Positions 8,517-16,388 of a DNA stretch of 30,788 nucleotides are shown in pieces; within the stretch, counting starts at the first letter, position 1; each line of letters opens with the position of its first letter. The stretch lies in the IMG/VR virus record IMGVR_UViG_3300033146_000479, positions 1 through 30,788 of that record; one strand, given 5' to 3'. The notes beneath the pieces were generated by a model. It was given only the letters and a program-made list of their open reading frames with translations. It did no database searches and was not told where the DNA came from. A program made the position numbers and the translations under genes. This DNA comes from a virus.

Positions 8517-9152
8517 ATGGCTAAGGAGAAAATAAAACTATTCGAGATTGATATAGACTTCGACAAAGTAACAAAGGACACCGCCGCAATGGTCAAGCAA
8601 GTGGCGATACTCAAAAAGGAGCAAAAGGAGCTAAAGAAGTCCACGGACGACCTAACAACCGCGACGGACGAGCAGGCGGCGGCATACGTTAACAACGACA
8701 ACAGCATTAAGGCACTTAATAAGAGCGTGGCGGACAACAACAAGGTTTTGAAAGCCTCCACAGTGGATATTGAAAAAAGCAATATGACATTACGGGAGGC
8801 GCAACAAGCGTTAACAGCTACGGACGCACTATGGCGCCAAACTACGAAGCTGGAGGGCGAAAATTCCAAAAGCTCCAAAGACTTAGCCTCGCAAAAAAAG
8901 AAACTGGGCGAACGCATAAACGTACTGAATAAAGAACAAGGCGACTATAAGGCCAACGTCGGGAACTACACTAACAGCATAACAGACGCGGCGGGGGCTT
9001 CTTCGGCCTTTGGTGGTTCACTTGGTGGCGTGGTGCAAGGAGCCAAGGCGGCAAATACTGCAATGATGAGCCTCGCAGCCAACCCCGTAGGGCTAGTTCT
9101 GGTAGGCTTGGCCACTATCCTAATAACACTGTACAAAGTGCCACTATTTTAA
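8517..9152 (+). CDS. Tape measure protein, N-terminal fragment (frame broken at ~9137)
   Basis: The first part of a tape measure protein, which spans the tail lumen and sets its length. Residues 1-150 are strongly helical and charged (KKEQKELKKSTDDL, SKDLASQKKKLGERI). A small-residue and hydrophobic stretch follows (GGSLGGVVQGAKAANTAMMSLAANPVGLVLVGLATILITL), which looks like a membrane-active segment. The frame ends at TAA 9150 after LYKVPLF. Reading on from 9137 in the -1 frame gives SATILIDVFNDLKNGDF, a natural continuation. The likely cause is one missing A in the AAA at 9135-9137, or a real indel. This piece plus the following two form one protein of roughly 690 aa. Confidence 0.8.
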   Translation: MAKEKIKLFEIDIDFDKVTKDTAAMVKQVAILKKEQKELKKSTDDLTTATDEQAAAYVNNDNSIKALNKSVADNNKVLKASTVDIEKSNMTLREAQQALTATDALWRQTTKLEGENSKSSKDLASQKKKLGERINVLNKEQGDYKANVGNYTNSITDAAGASSAFGGSLGGVVQGAKAANTAMMSLAANPVGLVLVGLATILITLYKVPLF

Positions 9153-9409
9153 TAGATGTTTTTAACGACCTTAAAAACGGCGACTTTAGCAAAGCAATGG
9201 AGCACAGCAAGGATATGGTCAGCGGACTAGGCGACGAAATAAAGCGCGCGGGCGACGAGGCCAGCCGCTTAACTTATGAGCTGGACAGGCTTAAAGATTA
9301 CGCGACGGCATCCGCTTTGGAAATATCAAAGCTGCGCTTCCAATTTGAGGAGCTAAAGGCGGCGGAGGCTGACCAGACAAAGAGCACCAAAGAGCGGAGG
9401 ACGCGCTAA
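9137..9409 (+). CDS. Tape measure protein, middle fragment (second frame)
   Basis: This open stretch has no good start of its own; an ATG at 9197 exists but has no visible ribosome-binding site. It encodes a coiled-coil region (GLGDEIKRAGDEASRLTYELDRLKDYATASALEISKLRFQFEELKAAEADQTKSTKE) that continues the N-terminal fragment. It ends in TAA at 9407-9409 after ERRTR. Reading on from 9394 in the next -1 frame gives AEDALKTLQKLSDIEVG, again continuing the coiled coil. It is best read as part of a single tape measure gene. Confidence 0.65.
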   Translation, partial: SATILIDVFNDLKNGDFSKAMEHSKDMVSGLGDEIKRAGDEASRLTYELDRLKDYATASALEISKLRFQFEELKAAEADQTKSTKERRTR

Positions 9410-10590
9410 AAACGCTGCAAAAACTTAGCGACATAGAAGTGGGAATAGCCCGCGACACATATACGGCGAAGTTGCAATGGTCGGTTAAGGCGGGCGAAGT
9501 TAACGAAGCGGAGGCGCGGGCATTTATGCAACTAAGCGCAGCCAAACAGGAAGCGGTCAGAAACGAGGGCGGCAAGTTGGCGAAGTGGCGCAGTGATATA
9601 GGCGACGAGGAGTACGAGGAATTAAGCAACTTACTTGTAAAAGAGTTTGAAGTGCGGGCGAAATATACTAAAAAAAGTGTTGACCTAGAGCGCAAGTCCA
9701 GCGGCTACGCAAAGGCAGCCGCAAAGGCAAGAGCAAGCGACGCGGCAGCGGAAGCGGCAGCGGAAGCCAGAGCCGCCTCCGACGCCTCCGCCGCTTTGGT
9801 CGAAGTAGTGCAAGCCAGAGCCGCGCAAGTGGTCGAGGTGCACCGCGAGCAAGTGCTAGATATTGCACAGATAGACGCGGACGCGGACGCCCAGAGGCTC
9901 GAAGCTATGGCACTAAATGCAGAGAATGAATACGAACTACTCGCACAGAGTGAGCGCGGGCGCTTGGAGCTAAAACAGCAAGCACTCGACGAGGAGCACC
10001 TCGCAGCCTTAACAGCTGCGGAGCGTATCGGCGCGGACACAAAAGCCATAAACCAAAAATATAAAACAGCTCAACTCGAATTGTCAGTCCAGACGGTAAA
10101 TAGTGAGCTGCAAATGGCTAATAATTTAGTCGGAGCCGTTGGCGCCCTATTTGGCGAAAACGTAGAAGCCCAGAAAGCAACCAAGGCCGCGCAGATTGGT
10201 ATTAGCTCAATACAGGGAGCCGCGGAAGCGGTCGCCCAGTCTATGAGTTTGGGGCCGATAGCTGGCCCAATTATGGGCGGAATTTTAGCAGCTGGCCAGA
10301 TAGCCTCGGGGGTTTCGAGCATTAAAAAAGTATATGCCGTTAAGAACCCACTGCCTAAAGGTGGAAAATCACTACCCAGGGTGAGCACACCAAGCGGCGG
10401 GGGAACACAAGCGGCGACCAGAATAAGCGACGGCGGACTGCTCCAGAGGCAAAGCACCACGGAAGCAACCAAGACGGCCGCGGCGCAAACCGCGGCAGAG
10501 GGCGGCGGAGCCGTGCCCGTTCTGGTGGTGGACGACGTAACGGCAGCACAAAAAGGACTTAAAAGCGTGGAAGTAGTGGCCGAGATGTAA
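9394..10590 (+). CDS. Tape measure protein, C-terminal fragment (third frame)
   Basis: About 398 residues (a GTG at 9439 could serve as an independent start). Alanine-rich, highly charged coiled coil covers most of the first 230 residues (for example ARASDAAAEAAAEARAAS). A glycine- and alanine-rich hydrophobic stretch follows (AAEAVAQSMSLGPIAGPIMGGILAAGQIASGVSSIKKVYAVKNP), common near the end of tape measure proteins of Bacteroidetes phages, then a low-complexity tail. The stop at 10588-10590 opens the largest control region of the window. If the two frame breaks are real, the phage would lack a full tape measure protein. Confidence 0.75.
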   Translation, partial: AEDALKTLQKLSDIEVGIARDTYTAKLQWSVKAGEVNEAEARAFMQLSAAKQEAVRNEGGKLAKWRSDIGDEEYEELSNLLVKEFEVRAKYTKKSVDLERKSSGYAKAAAKARASDAAAEAAAEARAASDASAALVEVVQARAAQVVEVHREQVLDIAQIDADADAQRLEAMALNAENEYELLAQSERGRLELKQQALDEEHLAALTAAERIGADTKAINQKYKTAQLELSVQTVNSELQMANNLVGAVGALFGENVEAQKATKAAQIGISSIQGAAEAVAQSMSLGPIAGPIMGGILAAGQIASGVSSIKKVYAVKNPLPKGGKSLPRVSTPSGGGTQAATRISDGGLLQRQSTTEATKTAAAQTAAEGGGAVPVLVVDDVTAAQKGLKSVEVVAEM

Positions 10591-10866
10591 AATTGCGCGA
10601 GAGGTTGGCCACCTCAGAAACCAACGACCGCAAGAGCTCGCGGCGGGGTGGTCAACCTTGGACAACTGATCACTAATAAAGATTTATGGATAATAGTTAG
10701 AGAAAAAGAGGACACACGACCGCAACGCACAAACGTAACGCACGACACGCGTATAGAGTTTAGTGGAAAAGGTGGTCAAGGTTGACCACTTGCACAATTT
10801 TAAGGGCTGCAAGCTAATAGCCGCAGGGGCTGGGCTGGGTGGTCAACCTCCACACTAAAAAAAAAG
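10591..10866. promoter_or_regulatory. Noncoding control region with repeated GGTGGTCAACC motifs
   Basis: I see no gene here. The motif GGTGGTCAACC occurs exactly at 10647-10657 and 10838-10848. Its reverse form with one change (GGTTGGCCACC) is at 10603-10613. A perfect 18-bp inverted repeat with a 2-base centre, GTGGTCAAGGTTGACCAC, is at 10772-10789. The outer arms 10589-10605 and 10785-10801 also form an inverted repeat starting AAAATTG. These look like binding sites for one protein just upstream of the head-gene promoter. An A-tract (10857-10865) lies before the -33 element. Confidence 0.6.
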
Positions 10867-10867
10867 C

Positions 10868-10898
10868 TTGCGAAGTAGGCGTTTTATTAATATCTTTG
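10868..10898 (+). promoter_or_regulatory. Bacteroidetes-type promoter for the head operon
   Basis: TTG at 10868-10870, 20 bases, then TATCTTTG at 10891-10898. This matches the Bacteroidetes primary sigma pattern (-33 TTG, -7 TAnnTTTG). It lies after the last GGTGGTCAACC motif and about 50 bases before the protease ATG. It shows that the protease starts at 10950, not at the upstream in-frame ATG at 10839. Confidence 0.75.
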
Positions 10899-10949
10899 CA
10901 GCCTTTAGGGGCTACAAAAGCACAAAAAACATACAAAAAAGGACTATAT

Positions 10950-11162
10950 ATGGACACAAAAGCCTATTTTTTAGCGAGATACGAGACCGAAAACGGCACG
11001 CGCGCGCAAGCGTTTAGCCGTGCCAGCTTCGACGAGGCCAGCGCGGGCGAATATTTGAAAGCGCAAGGCGTGCAAAACTTTATGTTTTTTATGGAGCCTA
11101 ACGAGCCTGAGGAATTGGCAGACGGAACGGTTCTACTTTCGTTAAGGACGGCAAAAGTATAA
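10950..11162 (+). CDS. Head maturation protease, N-terminal fragment (frame broken at ~11132)
   Basis: Starts MDTKAYFLARYETENG behind AAAAAAGGAC, downstream of the promoter. The first 60 residues are the N-terminal lead-in of a ClpP-type prohead protease. The frame runs into TAA at 11160-11162. Reading from 11132 in the -1 frame gives STFVKDGKSIIIDSAGGSLVEGLRIYDG, the classic oxyanion/SPGG-like region before the active site, so the true protein switches frame near 11128-11132 (GTT). One missing T there restores the frame. Confidence 0.75.
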   Translation: MDTKAYFLARYETENGTRAQAFSRASFDEASAGEYLKAQGVQNFMFFMEPNEPEELADGTVLLSLRTAKV

Positions 11163-12148
11163 TCATAGACAGCGCGGGCGGTTCACTTGTTGAGGGCTTG
11201 CGAATTTATGATGGCCTCCGCTTGGAGGGTGGCGCCAAAATTGGCGTATTAGGCCAAGCCGCAAGCGCGGCCACGCTAGCAGTGCTGGCAGCTTCCGAAA
11301 GTTTTATAACCGAAAACTCGACTTTTGTAATTCACAACCCTTATACTTTTACAGTGGGTGACGCCCGCGCGATGCAAAGCACGGCGGAAATGCTCGAAAG
11401 CGAGACGGCCAGATTGGCCGAAATATACGCCAAGCACAGCGGGCGCAGCGTGGAAGACATGCGCGCGTATATGGACAAAGAAACCAGCTTCAACGCTTCC
11501 GAGTGTGTAAGCTTAGGATTTATCAAAGAACTAAAGAGCACGGGAGCCAATGCGCCCGAGATTATAAACCAAAATAAGGACATGAAAGCAAAAGAAACTA
11601 AGGAGCTGAAAAGCTTACTAGACGGCTTCGGCTCCAAGTTGAAAAACTTACTTACTGGCGCGGGGGTTAAGGCCTTGACAGTAACAGACGCCAACGGCGC
11701 GGAGCTAGACTTCGGCGAGGACGTGGAGAACGTCGAGGACATCGAAGTAGGGCTAAAAGGCGTAACAGTTGACGGCAAAAACGCCGACGGCGACTACGTA
11801 ATGCCGAGCGGCGAAACGTACGTTTTTGAAGCCGGGGAGCTTAAAGAAATGAAGCCAGCGGCAGACCCAGAGGAAGACCCAGAGAGCGACACGGAGGAAG
11901 TGGAGAACCTAAAAACCGAATTGTCGGAGGTTCAAAACGCTTTGAAAGTGGCGGAGACTGCAAAGGCTACGGCCGAGGCGGAGCTGGAGACAGCACGCAC
12001 AAAGTTAAGCGCAAGCACCGCAAAAGCGGAGGAAGTACGCGCGGAGTTTGACAACTTCAAAAAAGAGTTACAAAGTAAGTTTAAATTAGACACCAACACA
12101 GCAGCCGCGGGCGGAAGCCCTAAGCGTGTGGGACGTCGTAAAAAATAA
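11132..12148 (+). CDS. ClpP-type head maturation protease fused to scaffold-like C-terminus (main part)
   Basis: The self-compartmentalised serine protease that trims prohead proteins. After IIIDSAGGSLVEGLRIYDG, the catalytic Ser lies in GQAASAAT and the catalytic His in FVIHNPYTFTVGDA; an Asp or Glu in YMDKETSFNASECVSLGFI completes the usual block. About residues 1-145 of this part are protease. The last 185 or so residues are an acidic linker (EEDPESDTEEVE) and a coiled coil (VENLKTELSEVQNALKVAETAKATAEAEL), ending with a basic KRVGRRKK, as in scaffolding proteins. A TTG at 11198 could be called as a start but falls after conserved residues. The next gene, the capsid protein, starts 5 bases later. 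Confidence 0.85.
   Translation, partial: STFVKDGKSIIIDSAGGSLVEGLRIYDGLRLEGGAKIGVLGQAASAATLAVLAASESFITENSTFVIHNPYTFTVGDARAMQSTAEMLESETARLAEIYAKHSGRSVEDMRAYMDKETSFNASECVSLGFIKELKSTGANAPEIINQNKDMKAKETKELKSLLDGFGSKLKNLLTGAGVKALTVTDANGAELDFGEDVENVEDIEVGLKGVTVDGKNADGDYVMPSGETYVFEAGELKEMKPAADPEEDPESDTEEVENLKTELSEVQNALKVAETAKATAEAELETARTKLSASTAKAEEVRAEFDNFKKELQSKFKLDTNTAAAGGSPKRVGRRKK
11582..12148 (+). CDS. Possible nested scaffolding protein (internal in-frame start)
   Basis: An in-frame ATG at 11582 is preceded by AATAAGGAC, a good ribosome-binding site, and begins MKAKETKELKSLLDG, exactly where the protease domain ends. It would give a 188-aa scaffold protein: a small beta domain (DVEDIEVGLKGVTVDGKNADGDYVMPSGETYVFEAGELKEM as its core), an acidic linker, a coiled coil and a basic tail. 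Phages such as lambda make scaffold from an internal start of the protease gene in this way. This is inference from start-site quality and domain boundary. Confidence 0.45.
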   Translation: MKAKETKELKSLLDGFGSKLKNLLTGAGVKALTVTDANGAELDFGEDVENVEDIEVGLKGVTVDGKNADGDYVMPSGETYVFEAGELKEMKPAADPEEDPESDTEEVENLKTELSEVQNALKVAETAKATAEAELETARTKLSASTAKAEEVRAEFDNFKKELQSKFKLDTNTAAAGGSPKRVGRRKK

Positions 12149-12153
12149 AAGAT

Positions 12154-13233
12154 ATGGCGAAAGCAATAGATTTGAGCGGCTTAACGCTTAACGCAGAGGA
12201 AGCGCAAGACCTTAGCATGGTAGTATTTGAAAAAACCCTACTAGAAAAAAGCGCAATTACTAGCACGGCCAGCATAGAAACAGGCGTGCAGATGAAACAG
12301 CAAATTGTTATACTGGGCAAACTGGGCTTAGTCGGCAAAAAGTCGGGCGCAACTTGCGACAGAAACGAGGAGACAGGCGCGGCAGCTTCAGAAAAATTCT
12401 GGGACCCGATTCTTATGGAATGGAGCCTAGTTCAGTGCGCCAAAGATATCCCGCAATTATTCAAATTATGGAAACGCGCGGCGAAAGCTTCCGACACTTG
12501 GGCGGAAATAGACAGCGAGGAACTAGCATACCTAGAAGACATCGCGGTAGAGGGCAATATTGCAATGATTTTACGCGTTGCATGGCTAAGCGACCCGACC
12601 AACACGGCTGACGGCGCAGGCTCGGGCAATGAACTTTTGACAGCTGGAACTGACGCGGACTATTTCAACCCTATAAAGGGTATTTTTAACCAGTTGGAGA
12701 CATCGGTAGCGGCTGGAGATACTCCACGCGTTACGATTAGCGAGAACGCGCAAGCGACGGAAGCCGCACAGCTTACACTCGCAAGCGGTCAAACGCTTAA
12801 ATATTTACGCGCGGCATGGCTTAAAGCTTCGACGGCTTTAAAAGCGCAAAGAGGTAAAGACGCATTTATCGCGTTGACTTCCGAACTGTACGTTAACTAT
12901 ACGGAGACTTTGGAAGACAAAGGCTTTAATTTTACGCTGGACGAAGTACGCGACGGAGTGTCAAAAATGGCATTTAGAGGCGTGCCAGTAGTAGAGCGCC
13001 CCGACCTATCCGAAAACATCGCGGCATATTTTAGCGACGGCACGAAATTATACAACCCTAACAGGCTGGTATTTTCGACGCTTGGAAATGTGAGAATAGC
13101 GACGAGCGCAGAGGAAGACATGGACACGCTCACAAGCCTCTACGGGGTTGAGAGTAGAAAACATTATTTTGACAGCGCTCTGTATTTGGACGCTAAAGTC
13201 GTGGAAGATAATATGGTGGTTTACGGGTACTAA
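12154..13233 (+). CDS. Major capsid protein
   Basis: The 359-aa protein is placed and sized like an HK97-fold major capsid protein, right after the protease-scaffold gene and before a strong terminator. It has a long N-terminal arm (LSGLTLNAEEAQDLSMVVFEKTLLEKSAITSTASIETGVQMKQQI), a central helix-rich domain (residues about 215-245, LKYLRAAWLKASTALKAQRGKDAFIAL, as its spine helix) and a beta domain (MAFRGVPVVERPDLSENIAAYFSDG; NPNRLVFSTLGNVRIATSAEEDMDTL). It ends FDSALYLDAKVVEDNMVVYGY, a typical capsid ending in Bacteroidetes siphophages. The N-arm may be trimmed by the protease. Confidence 0.85.
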   Translation: MAKAIDLSGLTLNAEEAQDLSMVVFEKTLLEKSAITSTASIETGVQMKQQIVILGKLGLVGKKSGATCDRNEETGAAASEKFWDPILMEWSLVQCAKDIPQLFKLWKRAAKASDTWAEIDSEELAYLEDIAVEGNIAMILRVAWLSDPTNTADGAGSGNELLTAGTDADYFNPIKGIFNQLETSVAAGDTPRVTISENAQATEAAQLTLASGQTLKYLRAAWLKASTALKAQRGKDAFIALTSELYVNYTETLEDKGFNFTLDEVRDGVSKMAFRGVPVVERPDLSENIAAYFSDGTKLYNPNRLVFSTLGNVRIATSAEEDMDTLTSLYGVESRKHYFDSALYLDAKVVEDNMVVYGY

Positions 13234-13257
13234 TACCAGAACCCCCAGAGAACTAAC

Positions 13258-13291
13258 AAAGCCGCCAAGCGTTAAGCGGGGCGGCTTTTTT
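13258..13291 (+). terminator. Intrinsic terminator after the capsid gene
   Basis: GCCGCC at 13261-13266 pairs with GGCGGC at 13280-13285, extended by A/T pairs, and is followed by a run of six T. It lets capsid mRNA end here, which can raise capsid output relative to the genes downstream. Confidence 0.85.
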
Positions 13292-13316
13292 CACTAATCA
13301 GAAAAATATTAATAAC

Positions 13317-13883
13317 ATGGATTGTATTATAGGAATAGCCGACGACATTCTAAACGACTGCGCAATAAGCCCAAAGGGCGGAATTGAGCGCGACGCGATA
13401 ATATTAAATCGCGCAGACATAGCGACAATAAGCTATGATGACGCAAACAGTACGCAGGTGGAGGAAATAACCCTAGCATCTGGAAAACACGGTTACAAAC
13501 TGCGAGGTTTTAAAAATAGCAACAACGCGGGGCACTCTTTAGTCGTTAACGACGTGAGCCCTGATAGCTACAAGCAGACAGTAACGCTCCAAGCGTGGGG
13601 CATCGACGGCGACACCGTGGCGACCTTGGACGACTTGGCCGACTTGGTAATAATCACCGAGAACAAAAACAAAGGAGTGAACGGTAACGGAGCATTTGAG
13701 ATTTACGGACTTGAAACAGGACTATACAAGAACGCCGACGACCGAATGGTCGCGGATAATCAAGGTATTCAGACTGTAACACTGAGCACGAGAGACGGCG
13801 AAGACGCGAGCGTGTCGCGCCATATCTTCTTCGATACGGACTACGCGACAACCAAGGCAATGTTTGAAGCGTTATTAGTGTAA
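13317..13883 (+). CDS. Probable major tail tube protein (or other abundant structural protein)
   Basis: The 188-aa protein starts DCIIGIADDILNDCAISPKGGIERDAIILNRADIATISYDD, a start pattern shared by beta-rich structural proteins of Bacteroidetes phages. The rest alternates strands (YKQTVTLQAWGI, DLVIITENKNKGVNGNGAFEIYGLETGLY, QTVTLSTRDGED) and closes DYATTKAMFEALLV. Size, beta content and the position behind the capsid terminator fit a tail tube subunit. Assignment is by pattern, not by a decisive motif. The start ATG follows TTAATAAC, with no strong Shine-Dalgarno, which is normal for Bacteroidetes. Confidence 0.6.
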   Translation: MDCIIGIADDILNDCAISPKGGIERDAIILNRADIATISYDDANSTQVEEITLASGKHGYKLRGFKNSNNAGHSLVVNDVSPDSYKQTVTLQAWGIDGDTVATLDDLADLVIITENKNKGVNGNGAFEIYGLETGLYKNADDRMVADNQGIQTVTLSTRDGEDASVSRHIFFDTDYATTKAMFEALLV

Positions 13884-13887
13884 CCGC

Positions 13888-14481
13888 GTGAAACGCAGCG
13901 AAATAGAACAGCTAAGAAGCGCCACGGCGGCCGACATTTTGGCCGACGTGGAGCTTACTAAGCTACTGGCCCTCGCGGGCGTGTTTATTTGGGATTTAAC
14001 CCCGAGCACGTGCACCCGAGTAATGAGGCGCAGAATACAGCAAATACACAGACTGAGCAAATTACAACTTTTAAAAATATTTGACATGCAAAAAAGCAAA
14101 TACAAACTAAAAAGCGACGTAGTGCTATATAGCACGGCGCAGCATAAGCACTTCACAAACGCAAACATGACGGACGAAGACGCGATACGGCTAGTGAAAG
14201 AGAGCCCTAAAGCAGTTAACAGCTTCGAGGTTGCGCCAACGGCGGAAGACTTGGAACCAAAAACCAACAGCGCTCAATATAGCGCGGACGAGTGCATCGC
14301 CTTAATAGAGGAAGCACAGGACGCGGAGGCAGTGCAATTTTTCGCGGACGACAATCGCGTGACAGTGAAAAGAGCGGCAGTGGCTAAGCTGGAGGCTTTA
14401 AAGCCCGAGCCCATAATTACAGAGGACGAGAGCCCGGAGGCAACCAAAGAGAGCCCAGAGGACTCAGACCTAAGCAAATAA
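13888..14481 (+). CDS. Hypothetical structural-region protein with acidic tail
   Basis: The 197-aa protein starts with GTG at 13888, four bases after the preceding stop. The N-terminal 100 residues are helical and basic (CTRVMRRRIQQIHRLSKLQLLKIFDMQKSKYKLK as core). The middle holds a short repeat-like block, AVQFFADDNRVTVKRAAVAKLEAL (residues about 148-171), similar in kind to DxRxTVxxAxxxRLxxL segments common in these phages. The end is acidic (EDESPEATKESPEDSDLSK). I cannot assign a function; between the tube-like protein and the portal it may be a connector. Confidence 0.65.
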   Translation: MKRSEIEQLRSATAADILADVELTKLLALAGVFIWDLTPSTCTRVMRRRIQQIHRLSKLQLLKIFDMQKSKYKLKSDVVLYSTAQHKHFTNANMTDEDAIRLVKESPKAVNSFEVAPTAEDLEPKTNSAQYSADECIALIEEAQDAEAVQFFADDNRVTVKRAAVAKLEALKPEPIITEDESPEATKESPEDSDLSK

Positions 14482-14502
14482 TAAACCACCAACGCGCAGA
14501 GA

Positions 14503-15621
14503 ATGAAAGCCAATTTAATAGAATTGAAACCGCGTTTAGTTGCTAAGACCAACCAGCGCGTCGGAATAATAAGCAACGGGGCGGACAACGCGTACCCGTC
14601 GCGCATGGAACGGCTAATACTGGCGAGTTCCACCGCCAAAGCGGCGGCGGAAATGTACGCCAATTTTTTAACTGGCGGCGGGTTTGTAGATGAAGCGCTT
14701 AACGGCGTAATCGTCGGCGAACATAATTACAAACCCATTACACTGTATAAACTATTGGAGCGCACGGCCTTGTCCGTCGCGTTTCAAAGTGGTTTTTTCT
14801 GGGCTGTTGGCTATAAATACGAAGCCGACGCAGCGCACCGCGTTAACAGCTTGCGCCCTTTGCCTTTTAAAGCTTGCAGACTTGGCGAACCAGACGACGC
14901 CAGCTACAGCGGCAAAATAGCAGTTTTCGACAACTGGGACGGAACCAAGGGCAAAAAAATGAGCAAGGATATTAAAAAGCTGGATATATTCAACCCACGC
15001 GGCGCAGTCGTAGAGGCTCAAATGGTAGCCGCGGGAGCTCCGCAAAAGTACCGCGGGCAAATATTCCACCACTTCAACAATGATGAATATACGTACCCAC
15101 TTAGCCCGCTGGACGTAGCACAGGACGACGCAGACACAGAGCACCAGATTAGCCTCTTTAAAAATGGAGAGCTAAGGGGCGGAATGTTTGCAAAGTACCT
15201 AATCAGACACGCGTACTTCGAGACTGAAAAAAACAAAACGGAGTTTTTAAACCGCTTGCGGGAGTTTCAGAGCGCGGAAAATAACGGCGCTATTATGCTA
15301 ATCGAAGACGACATCGGAGTGGACGAGACAGGCGAAGTTACCGACAACGGATTTAAAATGGAAAAGGTGGAGCAGAACATCGACGACAAGCTTTTTATTA
15401 ACTGGGAAAAGAGCACAGCCAACAACATACGCAAAGCCTTTAAGGCTATTCCGACCGTGCTAATCGAATATGTAGAGGGCAAGCTAGGCGGAACCAGTGG
15501 CGAAGCCTTAACGCGAATTTCGGAGGCGTTCGCGGAGGTTCTGGAGCACTGGGGCGGAGACGAGTTCAGAGACGAAAGCGGCGAATTATTGAATTTTGAC
15601 ATTAAAGAACTAGAATTTTAA
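14503..15621 (+). CDS. Portal protein
   Basis: The 372-aa protein has the hallmarks of a siphophage portal, the dodecameric ring at the capsid vertex through which DNA is packed. Visible features are an N-terminal block YPSRMERLILASSTAKAAAEMYANFLTGGG, a wing region (PLPFKACRLGEPDD; FNPRGAVVEAQMVAAG), then YPLSPLDVAQDDADTEHQISLFKNGELRGG (a clip/stem-like portal motif). The C-terminal half is helical with NNIRKAFKAIPTVLIEYVEGKLGGTSGEALTRISEAF. It is shorter than many portals. It lies far from the terminase, after the capsid gene, which is not the canonical order. Confidence 0.85.
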   Translation: MKANLIELKPRLVAKTNQRVGIISNGADNAYPSRMERLILASSTAKAAAEMYANFLTGGGFVDEALNGVIVGEHNYKPITLYKLLERTALSVAFQSGFFWAVGYKYEADAAHRVNSLRPLPFKACRLGEPDDASYSGKIAVFDNWDGTKGKKMSKDIKKLDIFNPRGAVVEAQMVAAGAPQKYRGQIFHHFNNDEYTYPLSPLDVAQDDADTEHQISLFKNGELRGGMFAKYLIRHAYFETEKNKTEFLNRLREFQSAENNGAIMLIEDDIGVDETGEVTDNGFKMEKVEQNIDDKLFINWEKSTANNIRKAFKAIPTVLIEYVEGKLGGTSGEALTRISEAFAEVLEHWGGDEFRDESGELLNFDIKELEF

Positions 15622-15624
15622 TCA

Positions 15625-16113
15625 ATGGCAACGATACTAAGTTTTGAAAAGCAGCAGGAAATTAAACCACTTAGCCGGCACGCGCGCCCCGAGTTCGAGA
15701 TACTCGCGCGCGAGATTGAAAGTAAGGAGCTGCGCGAGATAGCGGGCGGCGACCTCATCGACTGGGTAAAAGCAAACCCGACCAACGAGGACGTCGTGAA
15801 ATTACTAACAGGCGACGACGGAGCGCACGCGGGGCTATATTCGGTGGAGGCTTATCTGGTGCACGGAGCGCACGCACTGACCAGCCAGCACAAGGAAACT
15901 TTCGAGGGCTACACGGATAAAAATATAGAGTATAGCGAGCGCACCAAGTACGGCGCACTCAAAAACATAAACCACCGAGACCGCGAGCTGGCACTATTCT
16001 ACTGGTCCGAGGTCGAGGCGTGGGCGAAGACAAACGAGAACGTCGCGGCGCACTTAGCGAGCTGCGAAACGGGAAAAACAGTACCAAAAACCCCAAAAAT
16101 AACAAAGGTATGA
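15625..16113 (+). CDS. Hypothetical protein downstream of the portal
   Basis: The 162-aa protein is not recognised. It is mixed alpha/beta and charged, with a WVKANPTNEDVVKLLTGDDG segment and a C-terminal lysine- and threonine-rich tail (KTVPKTPKITKV). Start ATG lies three bases after the portal stop; its TGA stop overlaps the next ATG (ATGA at 16110). It is likely a head or connector accessory, by position only. Confidence 0.65.
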   Translation: MATILSFEKQQEIKPLSRHARPEFEILAREIESKELREIAGGDLIDWVKANPTNEDVVKLLTGDDGAHAGLYSVEAYLVHGAHALTSQHKETFEGYTDKNIEYSERTKYGALKNINHRDRELALFYWSEVEAWAKTNENVAAHLASCETGKTVPKTPKITKV

Positions 16114-16388
16114 CAGACTTGAAAAAAGACCACAATATTCAGACGGCCCTGTTAGGGCTAATTTCGGCGCTTTTGCTTTTATCCATTACTTTGATAGGTC
16201 GAGAGTTCGCAAAGCTAGGTGACAAGCTTACAGAAATGGACAGCTTCACTCAGTCGGTGCATATATATGAGATAATACCCAACACGGAGAGACTTAAAGA
16301 GCTTAGCGGAGCGGTCAAGAAGATAAGCGCGGAAGTGTCCGACAATAACGGACGTATAAAAGCACTAGAGGCGGCGGACGCACTATGA
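16110..16388 (+). CDS. Single-pass membrane protein with coiled-coil tail (spanin- or holin-like)
   Basis: ATG at 16110 gives 92 aa; the upstream in-frame start at 16020 would overlap the previous gene by 94 bases and is rejected. A basic N-terminus (MTDLKKDHNIQT) is followed by one hydrophobic segment, ALLGLISALLLLSITLIG, then a soluble, probably coiled-coil tail (LKELSGAVKKISAEVSDNNGRIKALEA). This layout and the overlap with the endolysin gene fit an inner-membrane spanin or an accessory holin. The partner lipoprotein is not seen. Confidence 0.7.
   Translation: MTDLKKDHNIQTALLGLISALLLLSITLIGREFAKLGDKLTEMDSFTQSVHIYEIIPNTERLKELSGAVKKISAEVSDNNGRIKALEAADAL

Noticed and set aside
9130-9410. Programmed -1 frameshifting in the tape measure gene
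   Set aside because: No X-XXY-YYZ slippery heptamer is visible at either break, and such signals are normally in the tail chaperone gene, not here.
10839-10949. Upstream in-frame ATG extending the protease by 37 residues
   Set aside because: The promoter -7 element lies at 10891-10898, after that ATG, and the residues there look like noncoding translation.
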